Origin: Pyropia haitanensis
Lineage: Eukaryota > Rhodophyta > Bangiophyceae > Bangiales > Bangiaceae
DNA length: 64,000 nucleotides
Direction of reading: 5' to 3'
NCBI GenBank assembly: GCA_008729055.1
Contig: SDUX01000002.1
Coordinates: 5,855,874 to 5,919,873 of the forward strand
Made by a program: the position numbers and the translations under genes
Part shown: in pieces, positions 44,913 through 57,293 of the stretch
How positions within the stretch are numbered: position 1 is the first letter of the stretch
Layout: the number at the start of each line of letters is the position of its first letter
Notes under the pieces: model-generated
What the model was told of the DNA's origin: nothing
Databases searched by the model: none
Seen by the model: only the letters and a program-made list of their open reading frames with translations

Positions 44913-45845
44913 TCAGGACGTGACAAACATCTTTGCCAGCGGCCCCGCGCGGAGCCCCGTGACGACCACCCCCACCGGCGCGGTCAGGATGAGGTCACAC
45001 TCGGGGAGCCCCCCCCCCGCGGGCCGCGACGCGTCCGCCCGCGGCAGCACCGCGAGGAGGCCGCGGGCGGCGAGGCCAAACGCCGCCGCGTGCACCGCCT
45101 GGTCGCCCAGCCGCTGGCCGCCCTTGACCGCCAGCGGCGCCACGGCGGCGGCCTTGGCCACCACCCCCGACAGGGAGAGGGTGGGGGTGGCGGCGGTGAG
45201 GGCGGCGGTGGTGGTGGTGGCGGCGGCGGTGGCGGACAGGGGGGGGGGGGGAGGGGGGGGGGTCCACGGCGTATCCCGGCAGAGGAGGGCGGCGGACGCG
45301 AGGACGACCAGCTCGGCGGTGGAGAGGGCGTAGGGGGAGCCCGTCGCCGCCGCGAGCGTGCCCGCCACCGTCCCGGGCGCCGCGCACTTGATCGCCGCCC
45401 GCATGTCGGCGGCGGTGACGACAAAGGGGGTTTGGGCGTCGGAGGGGGGGGCGGCGGTGGCGGCGGCGGTGGCGGCCGCGGCGGGGAGGGGGGGGGAGTG
45501 GGCTTTGCCACGGCGGAAGACGTGGCGGACGGCGTCGTGGACGGCGCCGCGGGCGGTGCTGCCGCGGCGGTGCCCGCCGCGGGGGGGGTCGCCGTCGCCG
45601 CCGCCGCCGCGGGCGCCACGCCCGACGCAGACGAGGGCGCGTCCACCTGCACGGCCGACGGCGGCGGCGGCGCCTTGGCGGGCGTGCCGCCGGCGGGGGT
45701 GCCCGCCGCGGCTGGCGTGCCGGCCGTGGTGGCGGGCGCTGTCGTCGCCGCCGCCGCGCCCGTCACGGGCGCAGCCGCCGGCGGGGCGCCCCCCACCGCC
45801 GGCGCGCCCCTGCTCGCCGTGCCACCGGCTGTCGCCGCCGCCGCG

Positions 45846-45893
<48 letters not shown>

Positions 45894-46540
45894 GCGCCCA
45901 CCGGCGGCGGTGGCGCCGCGGTCGCGCCCGGCGCGGGGGGCACCACCGCACCGCCCGTGGCGGTCGCGGCGGTCGCGGCGGCGGTTCCCGCGGCGGCGCC
46001 CGCCGCGGCGGCGGTCGCCGCCGTCGCCGCCCGCTTGGCCGCCGCCGCCGCGGCGGCGGCGGCCAGCCGCCACCGCGTCACCGCCGCGGCGGCGGCGGCG
46101 AGCGCCACCACCCGGCGGACGTTGCCGCCTTCGGCGGCGACCGCCGCGGCGGCGGCGGCGAGCGCGCCCGGCCCGTACGTGCACGCCGCCTCGGCGGGGG
46201 ATAGCGGCGGCGGCAGCGCCGCGAGGCGCGTCGGCGGCTGCCGCTGCAGGTGCGCCTCGAGCTCCCCCGCGCCGTACGGCTCCATCAGCAGCTGCGCCAC
46301 GTGGGCGAGCCGCTTGAGCGTGGCGGGCCGCGCGTCGAGCGACGCGGCGGGCAGGTCCATCCGCCGCGCGACGCCAATGATGGCGAGCGCGACGGGGCGG
46401 GCGGCGGCGCCCGTGGCGCCGCCGGCGGTCGACACGCCCGACGTGTGCCAGGTGAGGAGGTCGCGCACCACGTCGGGCGCGCGCATGGCGAGGACGTCGA
46501 GGTCGTCGGCGAGGACAAAGACGACGACCGGCTCGGGCGG

Positions 46541-46582
<42 letters not shown>

Positions 46583-48538
46583 GCCGCCGCCGCCCGCGCC
46601 GCCGGCCGCCGCCGACGGTGGCGACGGGTCATCCGCGGGCAGCACCGGCGGGTCCGCCGGCGGCCACATCTCGGCGAGGTGCTCCCGCGCGCGGTCGGGC
46701 GCAACGACCACCCGCTCCGCACGGCGGTCGCCGCGGCGGGCCACAACGACCGCGTCGAGCAGCAGCGAGTAGGCGAGCGTCGGGTTGAACAGCCGCTTCC
46801 CGTCAATGACCGCGACGACCACCGGCGGCGACGCGCGCGACAGCGCGGCGCGGACCACCTCGGTCTTGCCACACCCGGCGGTGCCCGACACAAACAGCAC
46901 CCGCGACGAGGCGGGGGCGGCCGCCGACGCGGCGGCGGTGCGGACAAAGTCCGCGACGCGGCGGATGTAGGGCTCGCGTGACAGGGGGGGGGACGCGACC
47001 GACTCGTCGCCCCGCTCGTCGGGCGCGTCGCCGACTGCCCACGGGTAGGCGATGAACTGGGTGGTTGCCGGGGGGGGGGGGGTGACCGGCCTGGGCGGAG
47101 GGGCGGCCGGTGCCGACACGGCCGGCGGCGGTGCCGCCGCCGCCGCCGGCGCCGCCGGCGCCGCCGGCGCCGGCGCCGCCGCCGGCGCCGCCGCCGCCGG
47201 CCCGTCGCCGTCGGACATGGCCACGTCCCCGCCGCCGCCGTCGGCGTCCGTGTCGACGACCTTGCGCTTCTTGCGCGGCGGCGTCGGCGCGGCCGCCGCC
47301 GCGGGCGCGGGGGGCGGGGGGGCGCGCGCCGCGCGCGACGGCCGGTCGCTCGAGGTGCGCGTCGCCGCCGCGGGGGTGCCCGACGGCGACGGCGACGCGG
47401 CGGTGGTGGAGGTGGGCGACGTCGCGGCGGGCGCCGCCGCCGCCGTGGCGCCGCCCCCCGCCGCCGCGGCGGCGGCCTTGACGCCGCTCCGGGCGGTCGG
47501 GGTGGTGGCCTTGCCGCCGCCGCCGCCCCCCCCCCCCCCCCCCCCCCGCGGGCGGCGCGCCCGCCTTGGCCGCCCCCGCCCCCCGTGGGCTCGTCACCGT
47601 GCCCGCCGTGGCGGCGGCGGCGGCGGCGGCGCGGGCGGTCGCGGGGTCGGCCCTTGGGGTCCCCCCTTTCGTCGTCGCCCCCGCCGCCGCCGCCGCCGCC
47701 GCCCCCCGCTTGTCAAACGCGATGGGCTTGAACACCTGCTTCTTGTGGTCGTAAAAGTAGGACACGTAGTAGTGCAGCGCCGGGTCCGTCGCGGTGACCT
47801 GCGCGGCCATGGCGAGGGCGGCGGGGTTCCCCCCACGCGCCGCCGCGGCCGCCGCCTCCCGCGTCGCGGTCAGGCACTCGAGCGACGTGACGGCGGCCTT
47901 GCCGATAATCGCCGGCGCGTCCTGGTGCGTGTCGTGGTGGGCGCTCTCGTACAGCTCCACGTCGCCCGCGCCTGCATCGTCGGGGGACCCCACCGCGTCG
48001 TCGGGCCGGTACATCCAGCGGACGTCCACCTCCACCGCCGCCGCGGCGGTCAGGTAAATGTCCGTCACTTCGCCGACAAAGAGGCGGCCGCCGGGGCCCT
48101 CGCCGGTGCGCATCAGCGCAAAGTCGCCGACGGCCACCTCGTAGACGCGGGGCGGCTTGGCCGCCGCCGCCGCCGCCGCCGCTGCCGCCGACGTCGCGGC
48201 CTTCCCCCCCCCCCGCCGCCCTCTTCCTCATAGTCGTCGTCCTCTTCGTCGTCGTCGTCGTCGCCGCCGCCGCCGTCGTCGTCCGCGTCCGCGGCGGGCC
48301 ACGACACGCGCATGGCGTAGTACTTGCGCACGGGCTTGCGGGTGCTCTTGGCCGCCTTGGCCACCGGCCGCGGGCGGACGGGCACCCACGCGGGCTCCGC
48401 CCCGTGCGGGAAGCAAAAGGGCGTAACGACGACCTGATCGGGGGGGGTCGCCGCGACGGCGGAGGCCGCCGCGACCGCGGCGGCCGCCTCGAGCGTCTCG
48501 GCACGGGCGCGCGCCTTGTGGCCCGCCGGCGTCGGCAT
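44913..48538 (-). CDS. ORC1: Origin recognition complex subunit 1 (BAH + AAA+)
   Basis: A frame-corrected product of ~1208 residues. ORC1 is the ATPase of the complex that marks replication origins. The BAH domain spans about residues 130-280 (GDFALMRTGEGPGGRLFVGE, HYYVSYFYDHKKQVFKPIAF). A nuclear localisation signal PPRKKRKVVD is near 426. The AAA+ domain has Walker A GTAGCGKTEVV (about 553), Walker B-like VVVFVLADDLDVL (about 670), and a sensor-1 region AIIGVARRMDLPAASLD (about 720) followed by VAQLLMEPYGAGELEAHL. The C-terminal winged helix starts VVTAADMRAAIKCAAPG. Three one-base frame changes sit at homopolymers: G/C runs 48204-48214 (11), 47526-47547 (22) and 45488-45496 (9). Most likely these are assembly indels rather than decay, because conservation continues on both sides. 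Start MPTPAGHKAR at 48538. Confidence 0.85.
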
Positions 48539-49826
48539 GGTGACAGGCAGGCGGGGGGGGGGGAAGGGGCGGGGAAGGAGCGGCCGACGCGGGGGCAGCC
48601 AGGCACGGCCGGGGATGGGGGGGACGGGCGGCCCCACGAGGAAGGAAAAACCACGCCGGGTGGCGTCGGACGAATGGGGGGGACGGATGCCGCGACGGTG
48701 CGGGCGGGACAGGGGGGCGGGCACCAGCGCCACCGCCACCCAGACGCGTGCCGCCGTGGACGGGGGCGGCGGCGGCGACGACCGCGCCGCCCAGACCACC
48801 GCCGCCCGCCGCGAGCGCACCGCCGAGACCGGCACCCGCCGCGGCGACCAGCGCGGCCACCGGCGGGGCAGCGGCCGCCGCCACGGCGCGGGGATGGGCA
48901 CAGGCCGGGTCGGCACCGCCACGCCCGCGGCCGCCGCGGCTGCGCCGACGCCGCGCACGCCGGGCGCGGCAAAAGGCGGGCGCGCGGCGCCGCGGGCGGC
49001 GGGCGGCAAGCGCGCACGCCGCGATCGCGGCGTGGCGGCGCCACGCCCGTGCGCGGCGCCCACCCACGCCAACGGAAAAAAAAAGACGGGGAAATGGCGC
49101 GCAGCCAAAACGGTCGGGCCGCCGAAAACGGGCGCGCGCTGGGGGGGTGGAAGCGCGCGTGCGGCGCGCGGCTTGGGGGGTGCCACGCCGCTGCTTGGGC
49201 GGTGCCACGCCGCTGCTTGGGGGGTGCCACGCCGCGGCCGCGGCCCGCCGACGGGCCCGTGCGGATCACCGCGGCGGCCACCAACGCATTGAAATAATTT
49301 CTTCTGCATGGATTGATGAAGAGCACGTCAAGTCCGTGCCACCCACGGTCCTGGATCTCGCGGGCATTGCCGTTTCACCTCGTCGTGCCGCGCGCCACGC
49401 GCACGGCCGCACCGCGCGTGCTTTTCCGCGCCGCCGGCCGGCGGGGACAGGCGAGCGCCCTCGCAGCCCGCCCGTGGGTGGCGGAGGCGGTTTGCAGTCG
49501 CTGACGCCGTCGCCATTGCCGCGGCAGTGGCGGCTGCTGTGGCGGTAACAGCACTGGAATGGAGGAGTGTGGACAGCTCCACGGGCACCGACAGCGGCAG
49601 TACAGCAAGAGCACGGAGAACAGCCGAGACAAGAAAGCACAAGCAGGTGAAAAGAAGCGTACAGAGAGATGACCACACCTACCTAGCGTAAAAGTATTGC
49701 TCAAGGTCGCGATAAAAACAACGTAAAGCAAAAAGACATAACATCAACCGCACCGCCCGCAACCACCCGCGCCCACCCCCGCAACCACCCGCAACCGCGC
49801 CTCAGACCGCACCCGTGACGACACCA
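48539..49826. other. Intergenic upstream of ORC1
   Basis: GC-rich, with a 22-bp tandem repeat (49172-49237). An AT-richer patch (49285-49320 and 49660-49745) may hold the 3' region of the EamA-fusion gene. No gene is supported. Confidence 0.45.
49172..49237. repeat. 22-bp tandem repeat, 3 copies
   Basis: Units cttgggcggtgccacgccgc (plus two bases) begin at 49172, 49194 and 49216 with one or two differences each. Confidence 0.8.
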
Positions 49827-52800
49827 CTACTTGCTCTTGTCAGACTCGCTCTCCGAGTCTGCCGGGTTGGAGCTCTCCACGTCCACCGCCTTGGAGCGGT
49901 CCGCGTCGCCCGCCTTGGTCGCGCCAAAGCTCACCTGCCCCTCCGCCGACGACACGGCCGAGGCGGTGAGGATGAGGAAGCCGCCCGCGATCGCGTCGGG
50001 CCCAAAGCCCTCGCCCAGCGTCAGCGCCGACAGGGCGGCCGCAAACAGCGGCTGCGACGCAAAGATGATGGCCGCGTCGCTCGGCTTGACCGCCGCCTGC
50101 CCCCGCGCCTGCAGGTAGCCGGCGAGCGCCGACACGACCAGCCCCGTCCACGCCACGACACCGGCGGTGACGGCCACCTCGCCGACCAGCCACTCAGAGC
50201 CGAGGACGCCCACCGTCGGCGCGATGCGCCCGCCCGGCGCGTACGAGGCGGCCACGTCCTCCACCGCGGGCGCGAGCATCGCCGTCGACGCCACCCACGC
50301 GGCCGACAGCACCGCCTGCGCAAACACCTTGACGCCCACCAGCGGCGCCGCCCGGTGGCGCCGCGCCATCTGCCCCAGCCGCAAGATGTAGATGGAGAAG
50401 AAGAGCGCCGACAGCACCTCCAGGCCGTCCCCATTGAGCGTCGACATCGCCTCGTTGCTCTTGTCCAGCGACAGCAGCGCGACGCCAGAGAGGGCAATGC
50501 CGGAAGCCGCCCACGAGCAGCCCGACACGGCCTGCACGCCCGTGACGGCCGCCAAGATGGGGACGACCACAGTCTGGAGCTGGTTCAAGAAGGCCGCCTG
50601 CGACGCCGACGTCGCGTCGAGACCCAGCACCTGCGAGACGTTGGCCAGGAACACCCACACGCCCAGCTCCAGGCCCGCGGCCGCGACCGAGCCGGGGCGC
50701 TCGTCGGGGAGGACCTCGGCCTCCTTTGGCTTGGTGGCCGACTCGTCCGCCTCGTCCGCAGCCGCCGACGCCCCATCCGCGGCGACCGGGTCGCCCGACT
50801 TGGCCCCATCCTTGGCCTCGTCCGCCTCTGCGGGGGACTTGGCAGCCACTTGCGCCTCCGTCGCCTGCAAGGCCTCCTTGGCGCCCTCGGCCTTGAGGGC
50901 GGCCGCGTCGGCCTCCCGCGCGCGCACCCACTCGGCCCAAAAGACGGGCAGGAACGCAACCGTCGACAGCGCCAGCCGCTGCGCGTTGAACATCTCGGGC
51001 GACGGCGCGTGCTCCTGCGCGTACAGGACGCGCACCAGCGGGCTGAACGAGCCCCACAGGCCAGCGACGGCAAAGAGGAGGAGCTTGCCGGGAATCGTAA
51101 TCGGGGTGCCCCCAATGTTGAGGGTGACAGAGCTGGCCGCAGCCGCCGCCACAGACGGGGCGGCCGCCCCCGCCATGGACGGCGCCACGGCCGGGTCGCC
51201 CGACTTGTCCGCACCCGACTGCTTGTCCTGGGCGGCCTTGGCGCCCGCCTGGCGGCGCTCCTCCTCCGTCAGCCCGTCCGCACCGCGCTCAGAGTCGACA
51301 ACCTCGGGCTCGGCAACGACCGCGGTGCCACCCGACGCCTCCGCCGCAGCAGCGGCGCGCTTCTCGTCCTCGGTCGCGAGGCGCTCCGCCTCGGATGCGA
51401 TACGAGCCGCGACGGCCGCCTCGGCAATGGCGCGGGCCTCTTCGGCCTCTTCGGCCGCGAGTGCCTCCTCCGCCGTCAGCTCCTTCGCCTTCTTCCCCTC
51501 ATCCTCTTCCTTCTTCTTGTCACCAGAGTCGGCGTCCTCGGTGGGGCCGACCGCAATGCGGTCGGCCTCGGCCGTCTCGGCCTCCCGCTCCGACGTGGCA
51601 GGCGGCGCCCCCTCCTCGGCCGCTCCACGCTTGGCCTCGGCCGCCTCCCGGCGCAGGCGGTCCATGGACGCGGCCAAAATGGCACGGCGCTCCTCCATAC
51701 TCGGCACCACCTCTGCCGCCTCGGCCTGCGCCGCCTCCGTCGCCGCCCGGTCCGCGGCAGACGTCCCCGCGAGTGCCCGCTCGGCGGCAGCCGACTCGGC
51801 AGCCACACGCTCCGCGTCGGCGCCGCGGCGGGGTCCCTTGGCCTCTTCCTCCTTGGCAGCGCCGCGGCGAGCCGCGGCCTGGCGCTCCGCCTCCTCCGCA
51901 ATCGCCGCCCGGCGGCGCTCCAGCTCCGCCGCCGCCTCCTTCCGCCGGGCCACCTCGGCCTCTTGCGCGCGGCGGCGGGCCTCAACGGCCGCCTCGGCCT
52001 GCGCGGCGAGGCGCTTGGCCTTGGCCGCCGCCTCGGCCTCCCGCTCGACCCGCACCGCCTCGACGGCCTCCCGTTCCGCCTTGGCCGCCTCCGCCGTCAG
52101 GCGGTCCGTCTCGGCCTGCGCCGCGGCGGCGCGCTCCGCTTCGGCCGCCTCGGCCTCTTGGTGCTCCGCCTGCGCCGCGGCGGCGGCCTCACGCTCCGCC
52201 TCGGCCGCCGCCGCCGCCGCGCGCTCCGCCTCTGCCGCCTCCTCCGCCGCGCGGGCCGCGTCGGCGGCCGCCGCGGCGGCGCGTTCCTGCTCCGCCTTTT
52301 CCTTTTCCCACTGCGCCGCCGACGCGGCGCGCGCCGCCTGCCGCTCCGCTTCCGCCTCCTCTGCCGCCCGCCGCTGGACGGCGGTCGCCTCGGCGGCGCG
52401 GCGGTACGCCTCGGCCGCCACCGACGCGATGCGCTCCTGCTCCGCCGCGATCGCGGCGGTGCGCACCGCCTCGGCCGCTTCCAGCTCCTTGCGCTCCTTC
52501 TCCCGCCGCCGCGCGTCGGCCGCCTCGGCCGACGCGCGCTCCGCGGCGGCCTCTGCGTCGGCACGGGCCTTGGCGGCCGCCGCCTCTGCCGCGGCGGCCG
52601 CCTCCTTCACGCGCTCCGCCTCGGCCGCCTCGGCGGCGGCACGCTCCGCGGCGGCCGCCTCCTCGATCCGGCGCTTCTCCTCGGCAATCGCCGCCGCCTG
52701 GCGCTCCGCCGCCGCCGCGGCTGCCGCCTGCCGGCGCTCCATCTCGGCCGCCGCCTCGGCGCGCTCCTTCTCCGCCGCCAGCTGGCGCTCGCGCTCGGCC

Positions 52801-54531
52801 TTGGCGACCTTGGCGGCCTGGCGCTCCGCCTCGGCCGCCTCTGCCGCCCGCCGCTCCGCGGCGGTCGTCTCGGCGGCACGGCGGTACGCCTCGGCGGCCG
52901 CGTCGGCAATGCGCTTGCGCTCCGCCTCGACCGCGGCGGCACGGTCCGCCTCTGCCTGCTCCGCGGCGACGCGCTTGGCCTCGACCGCGTCCGCGGCCGC
53001 CCGCTCGGCGGCGGCGGCCTCGGCGGCGGCGCGTTCGACTTCCGCCGCCGCCGCCGCCTCGGCCTGCCGCTGCGCCTCGACGGCAACGGCCGCCCGGCGG
53101 CGCTCCATCTCGGCCGCCGCGTCCGCCGCGGCCTTGGCCGCCGCCACCTGCCGCGCCTCGGCCACCCGCGCCGCCTCGGCCTTTTCATACACCAGCCGCA
53201 CAGACTCCTCCTTGGCGTCGGCGAGGCGCTCAATCTCGGCCGCTTCGGTGGCGAGGCGGTTCGCCTCCGCCGCCTCCTCCGCGAGGCGCTCCGCCTTGGC
53301 CGCCACGCGCTCGTTTTCGGCCGCTTCCGCCGCCGTGCGGTCCGCCTGGAGCTTGTCCGCAGCCGCCTCGGCCGCCGCCGCACGGTCCGCCTCGGCCTTG
53401 GCAGCGGCCGCGCGCTCCGCCTCGGCCTTGTCCGTGGCCACACGGCCCGACTGCGCGGCCAGCCGCTCCTTTTCCAGGCGCGCCACCTCTGCCGCCTCGG
53501 CACTGACGACCTCCGCCTGCGCCGCCTCGGCGGCCAGGCGCTCCACCTTGTCCGCAATGCGGCCAGCCTCCGCCTCCATCGCCGCCACGCGGTCCGCCTC
53601 GGCCTTGGCCGCGGCCACGCGCTCCGCCTCGGCCTGCGCGGCGGCCGCGTTGGCGGCGGCCCGCTCCGCCGCCGCCTTGGCGTCCGCCTTGCGCTTGGCC
53701 TCGGCCTCTGCCGCGGCGAGCCGCTGCGCACCCGCCTGGGACGGCGTGCCAGCCGCGCGGCCCTCCGCCGCGGCGCGCTCCGACGCCAGCCGGCCCACCT
53801 CTTCCGCCTCGACGGCCAGGCGCTCCGCTTCCGCCGCCTCCGCCTCGAGGCGCGCCACCTTGGCCGCGATGCGCGCAACGGTGGCGCGCTTGGCAGCGGC
53901 CCGCGCTGCGGCCGCCTTGGCCGTCGACTCGTCCGCCGCGCGCCGGTCACTCGCGGGCGGCTGGGCGACGCCCCGCCCGCCGCGGCCGGCGGCGGCCGCC
54001 ACCCCGGCACTGGGCGTCATCACGGCCGGGCTGCCCAGACCGGCCACCCCCCCCCCGACGCCACCGCCGCCGGCCGCCACATCTGCGGCGCGGTGCTTGC
54101 GGTCGGCCACCTCACTCGCCAGCCGACGGGCGGTGGCGGCCAGCGCCGCCCGCCGCCGGTCCGTGTCCGCCTCGGCCTTGAGGCGCGCCGCCGACGCGGC
54201 GAGCGCGGCGCGGCGGTCGGCAAAGTCCGAGCCGAGGGAGGTCGCGTCAAACTGCTTCTCCGCGTCGCTCGCCGCCGCCCCCTGCGCCGCCGCCGCGGCC
54301 GACGCGGCGGCCTCAGCGTCCGCGGCCTGCGCCGCGAGGCGGTCCGCGTCGGCCGCCTCCGCGGCGAGGCGCGCCGACGACGCGGCGGGCGCCTCGCCCG
54401 CGGCGGACCGCCGCGACGACGAGACCGACTCGGCGACGAGGCGCTCCGCGCTCGCCGCCAGCGCGGCCATCCGCTCATCCATCGACGCGGCCGCGGCGGT
54501 GCTCCCCGCGTCCAAAGTGGTCGGCGGCGGC

Positions 54532-54567
<36 letters not shown>

Positions 54568-57080
54568 TTGGCAGCCGCCTCGGCCTTGCGCCGGCGCTCG
54601 GCGGCGGCCTCGTCGCGGAGGCGGCCGGCCGACTCCTTCAGCGCGGCCATCCGCTCCTCCATCGACGGGGACCGCACCTCGGGGGCGTCGGCGGCACCGC
54701 CAGCAGCGGGCGTGGCGGCACGACCAGACGCGACCGCATCCGACCGCCGCCGCTGCGCATCGGCCGTCTCGGCGCGGAGGCGGTCGGCGCTCGCCTTGAT
54801 CGCCGCCATCCGCTCTTCCATCGTCGGCGACCGCACGAGCGGCGTCGCCGCCGCCGCCGCCGGCGGGGCGGCGGCCGCCGCCGCCGGCGCGGCGGCAGCC
54901 CCGTCCGCCTCGACCTGCGCCTCGGCCTGCTTGCGCTTGGCGTCGGCGGCTTCGGCGCGGAGGCGCTCGGCGCTCGCCTTGATCGCCGCCAGCCGCTCCT
55001 CCATCGACGGCGACCGCACCGACGGCGGCACACCCGCGGCGGCGGCGGGCGCCGCCGCGGCCGCGGCCGCCGGCCCCGGCTCGGCCGCCTTGGCCCGCGG
55101 CCGCTTGGCGTCGACCTTGGACGCCTGCTCCGCCCGCAGCCTGTGTGCGCTCGCCTTGATCGCCGCCATCCGCTCCTCCATCGACGGCGAGCGGACGTCG
55201 GGCTCGGACGCCGCCGCCGCCGACGGCGCCGCCGGGCCGGCGCCCGCCTTTTCCGCCCGCAGCCGCTGGGCGCTCGCCGCGATGGCCGCCAGCCGCTCCT
55301 CCATCGACGGCGACCGCACGCGGGGCGACGCGTCCGCGGCGGGCGTCGCGGCGGCCGCGTCGGCCTTTTGGCGCTTGGCCGCCGCGGTCTCCGCGCGCAG
55401 CCGGTCCGCCGACGCGGTGATGGCGGCCAGCCGCTCCTCCATCGACGGCGACCGCCCCGACGGTGGCGCCGCAGCGGCGGCAGCGGGCGCGGACGGGGGC
55501 CGCGACGCCGCCTCCGCCTTGGCCCGCTTGGCGCTGTCCGCCTCGGCGCGCAGCCGGTCGGCCGACGCGGCGATCGCGGCCAGCCGCTCCTCCATCGACG
55601 GCGACCGGACGGCGGGCTCGGCGGCGGCGGGCGCGGCACGCGACGCGGCCGCCACCTGCTCCTTGGCGCGCTTGGCCTCTGCCGCTTCCACGCGGAGCCG
55701 CTCCGCGCTCGCCTTGATCGCCGCCATCCGCTCGTCCATCGACGGCGACCGGACGGGCGGCTCGGCAGCCGCCGCCGCCGCCACCGACGGTGGCGCAGCG
55801 CGCGGAGCCGACGGCGACGACCCCGCCGCCTGCGCCTTTCGCCGCTTTTCATCGGCCGCCTCGGCGCGGAGGCGCTCGGCGCTCGCCTTGATCGCCGCCA
55901 GCCGCTCATCCATCGACGGGGAGCGGACGGCCGGCTCGGCCGCCGCGGGCGCCGCGGCGGCGCCCGCACCCACAGGGGCGGCGCCGCCCGACGGGGCGGC
56001 CTGCCCGCGCTTGGCACTCGCCGCCTCGGCGCGGAGGCGGTCGGCCGACGCGGCAATCGCCGCGAGGCGCTCCTCCATCGTGGGCGACCGGACCGCCGGC
56101 TCGGCCGCCGCGGGCGCCGCGGCGGCTGCCGGCGGCGACCGCGGCGGTGGCCGCGCGGCAGACGCCCGCTTGGACGCGGCCGCCTCGGCGCGCAGCCGCT
56201 CGGCGGTCGCCGCAATCGCCGCCGCCCGGTCGTCGGTCGACGCCGGCGGCGCCGGCGGCGCCGGCGGCACCGCCGCCGCGGCGCCCGGCTTGGCCCCCAC
56301 CTCTGCCGCCCGCCGCCGCGCCACGTCCGCGTCGGCGGCGAGCCGCCGGGCGGTCGCCGCGAGCGCCGCGCGGCGCTCCTCAAACGACGACGCCCCCGAC
56401 GCGCCCGCCGCGGCGGCCGCCGCCTGCGCCTCGGACGACGCGGCGGCCGCGCGGTCGGCGCGGCGCTCTGCCGACGCCGCGACGGCGGCGCGGCGGAGCG
56501 ACTCGGCCGCCTCGGCAGACCGGCGCTTGGCGTCGGCCACCTCGGCAACGAGCCGCTGGGCGGTCGCCGCCAGCGACGCCCGCCGCACGTCCATGGCCGC
56601 CTCGGCAGCGGCGGCGGCGGCCGTCGCCGCCGCCGCCGCCGCGCGGTCATCGCGGCCCGCCGCGGCGGCCGCCGCGTCGGCCGCCCGCGACGCGGCCGCC
56701 GCGGCGGCCGCACGGTCCGCCGCGGCGGCGGCGGCCGCGTCGAGGCGCGCCGCGCGCGCGGCCTGCGCGTCCGCGTCGGCGGCGAGCGCCGCGGCCGCCG
56801 CGTCGGCGGCCGCCGCGGCCGCGGCGAGGCGGCCGGCGGCGGCGCCCGCGGCGGCCGCGTCGGCGGGCAGCGGCCGGCCACCGCCGCCGCGCGTCGCGCC
56901 CGCCGACGCCGACCCGCCGCCGCCGCCGCCGGGGCGCTTGGACGCCTTCTTGGACGACCGCTTCTTGGCCGACGCCACAGGCAACGACCGCACCCGCCCG
57001 CCGGCGGCGCGATCCGCCGTCTCCCCACCACCACCGCCGCCGCCGCCACCGCTGCTGCCACCACCACCGCCGCCGCCGCT

Positions 57081-57114
<34 letters not shown>

Positions 57115-57293
57115 CCGGGCACCACCGCTGCCGCGGTTGCCGCCGCCGCCGTCGGCCGCCATCGGCGGCCACCAAACGCGCTGCCGGCCGAGCCGAGCGT
57201 GGGGGGGGCGCCCAGCGGCCGCGCCGGGCCGGCGGGCACAAACCCCACGATCGGCCGGGGCGCGGGGGGGGGGGGCGGACCACCGCCGCCCAT
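49827..57293 (-). CDS. Giant repeat/coiled-coil protein with C-terminal EamA-type transporter
   Basis: One uninterrupted frame of 2488 codons (ATG 57293, MGGGGPPPPPAPRPIVGFVP). The first ~60 residues include GSAFGGRRWRPTAAAA, compatible with a plastid transit peptide. Residues about 230-960 hold an array of at least 11 canonical units (S-M-E-E-R-L-A-A-I-x-A-S-A-x-R-L-R-A-E) with Pro/Ala linkers, plus degenerate copies. Residues about 960-2020 are a long Ala/Glu/Arg coiled coil (AEAERAAAEAA-type); one more repeat unit (SMEERRAILAASMDRLRREA) lies near its end. Residues about 2055-2488 are a membrane domain: GKLLLFAVAGLWGSFSPLVR, ASQAAFLNQLQTVVVPILAA, SDAAIIFASQPLFAAALSAL, then FGPDAIAGGFLILTASAV. 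These are EamA/DMT signatures of a metabolite exporter or permease, with an acidic Ser/Asp/Lys tail. Substrate is unknown. I know of no family with this full architecture. Confidence 0.75.
54430..56310 (-). repeat. Coding repeat array (SMEER-LAAI-ASA-RLRAE units)
   Basis: Eleven canonical and several degenerate ~19-residue units are separated by Ala/Pro linkers of variable length (about 25-50 residues). At DNA level the word ctcctccatcgacggcgacc and close variants recur once per unit. Linker length differs while the core stays fixed, which argues for selection on the core or recent unit duplication. Confidence 0.85.
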
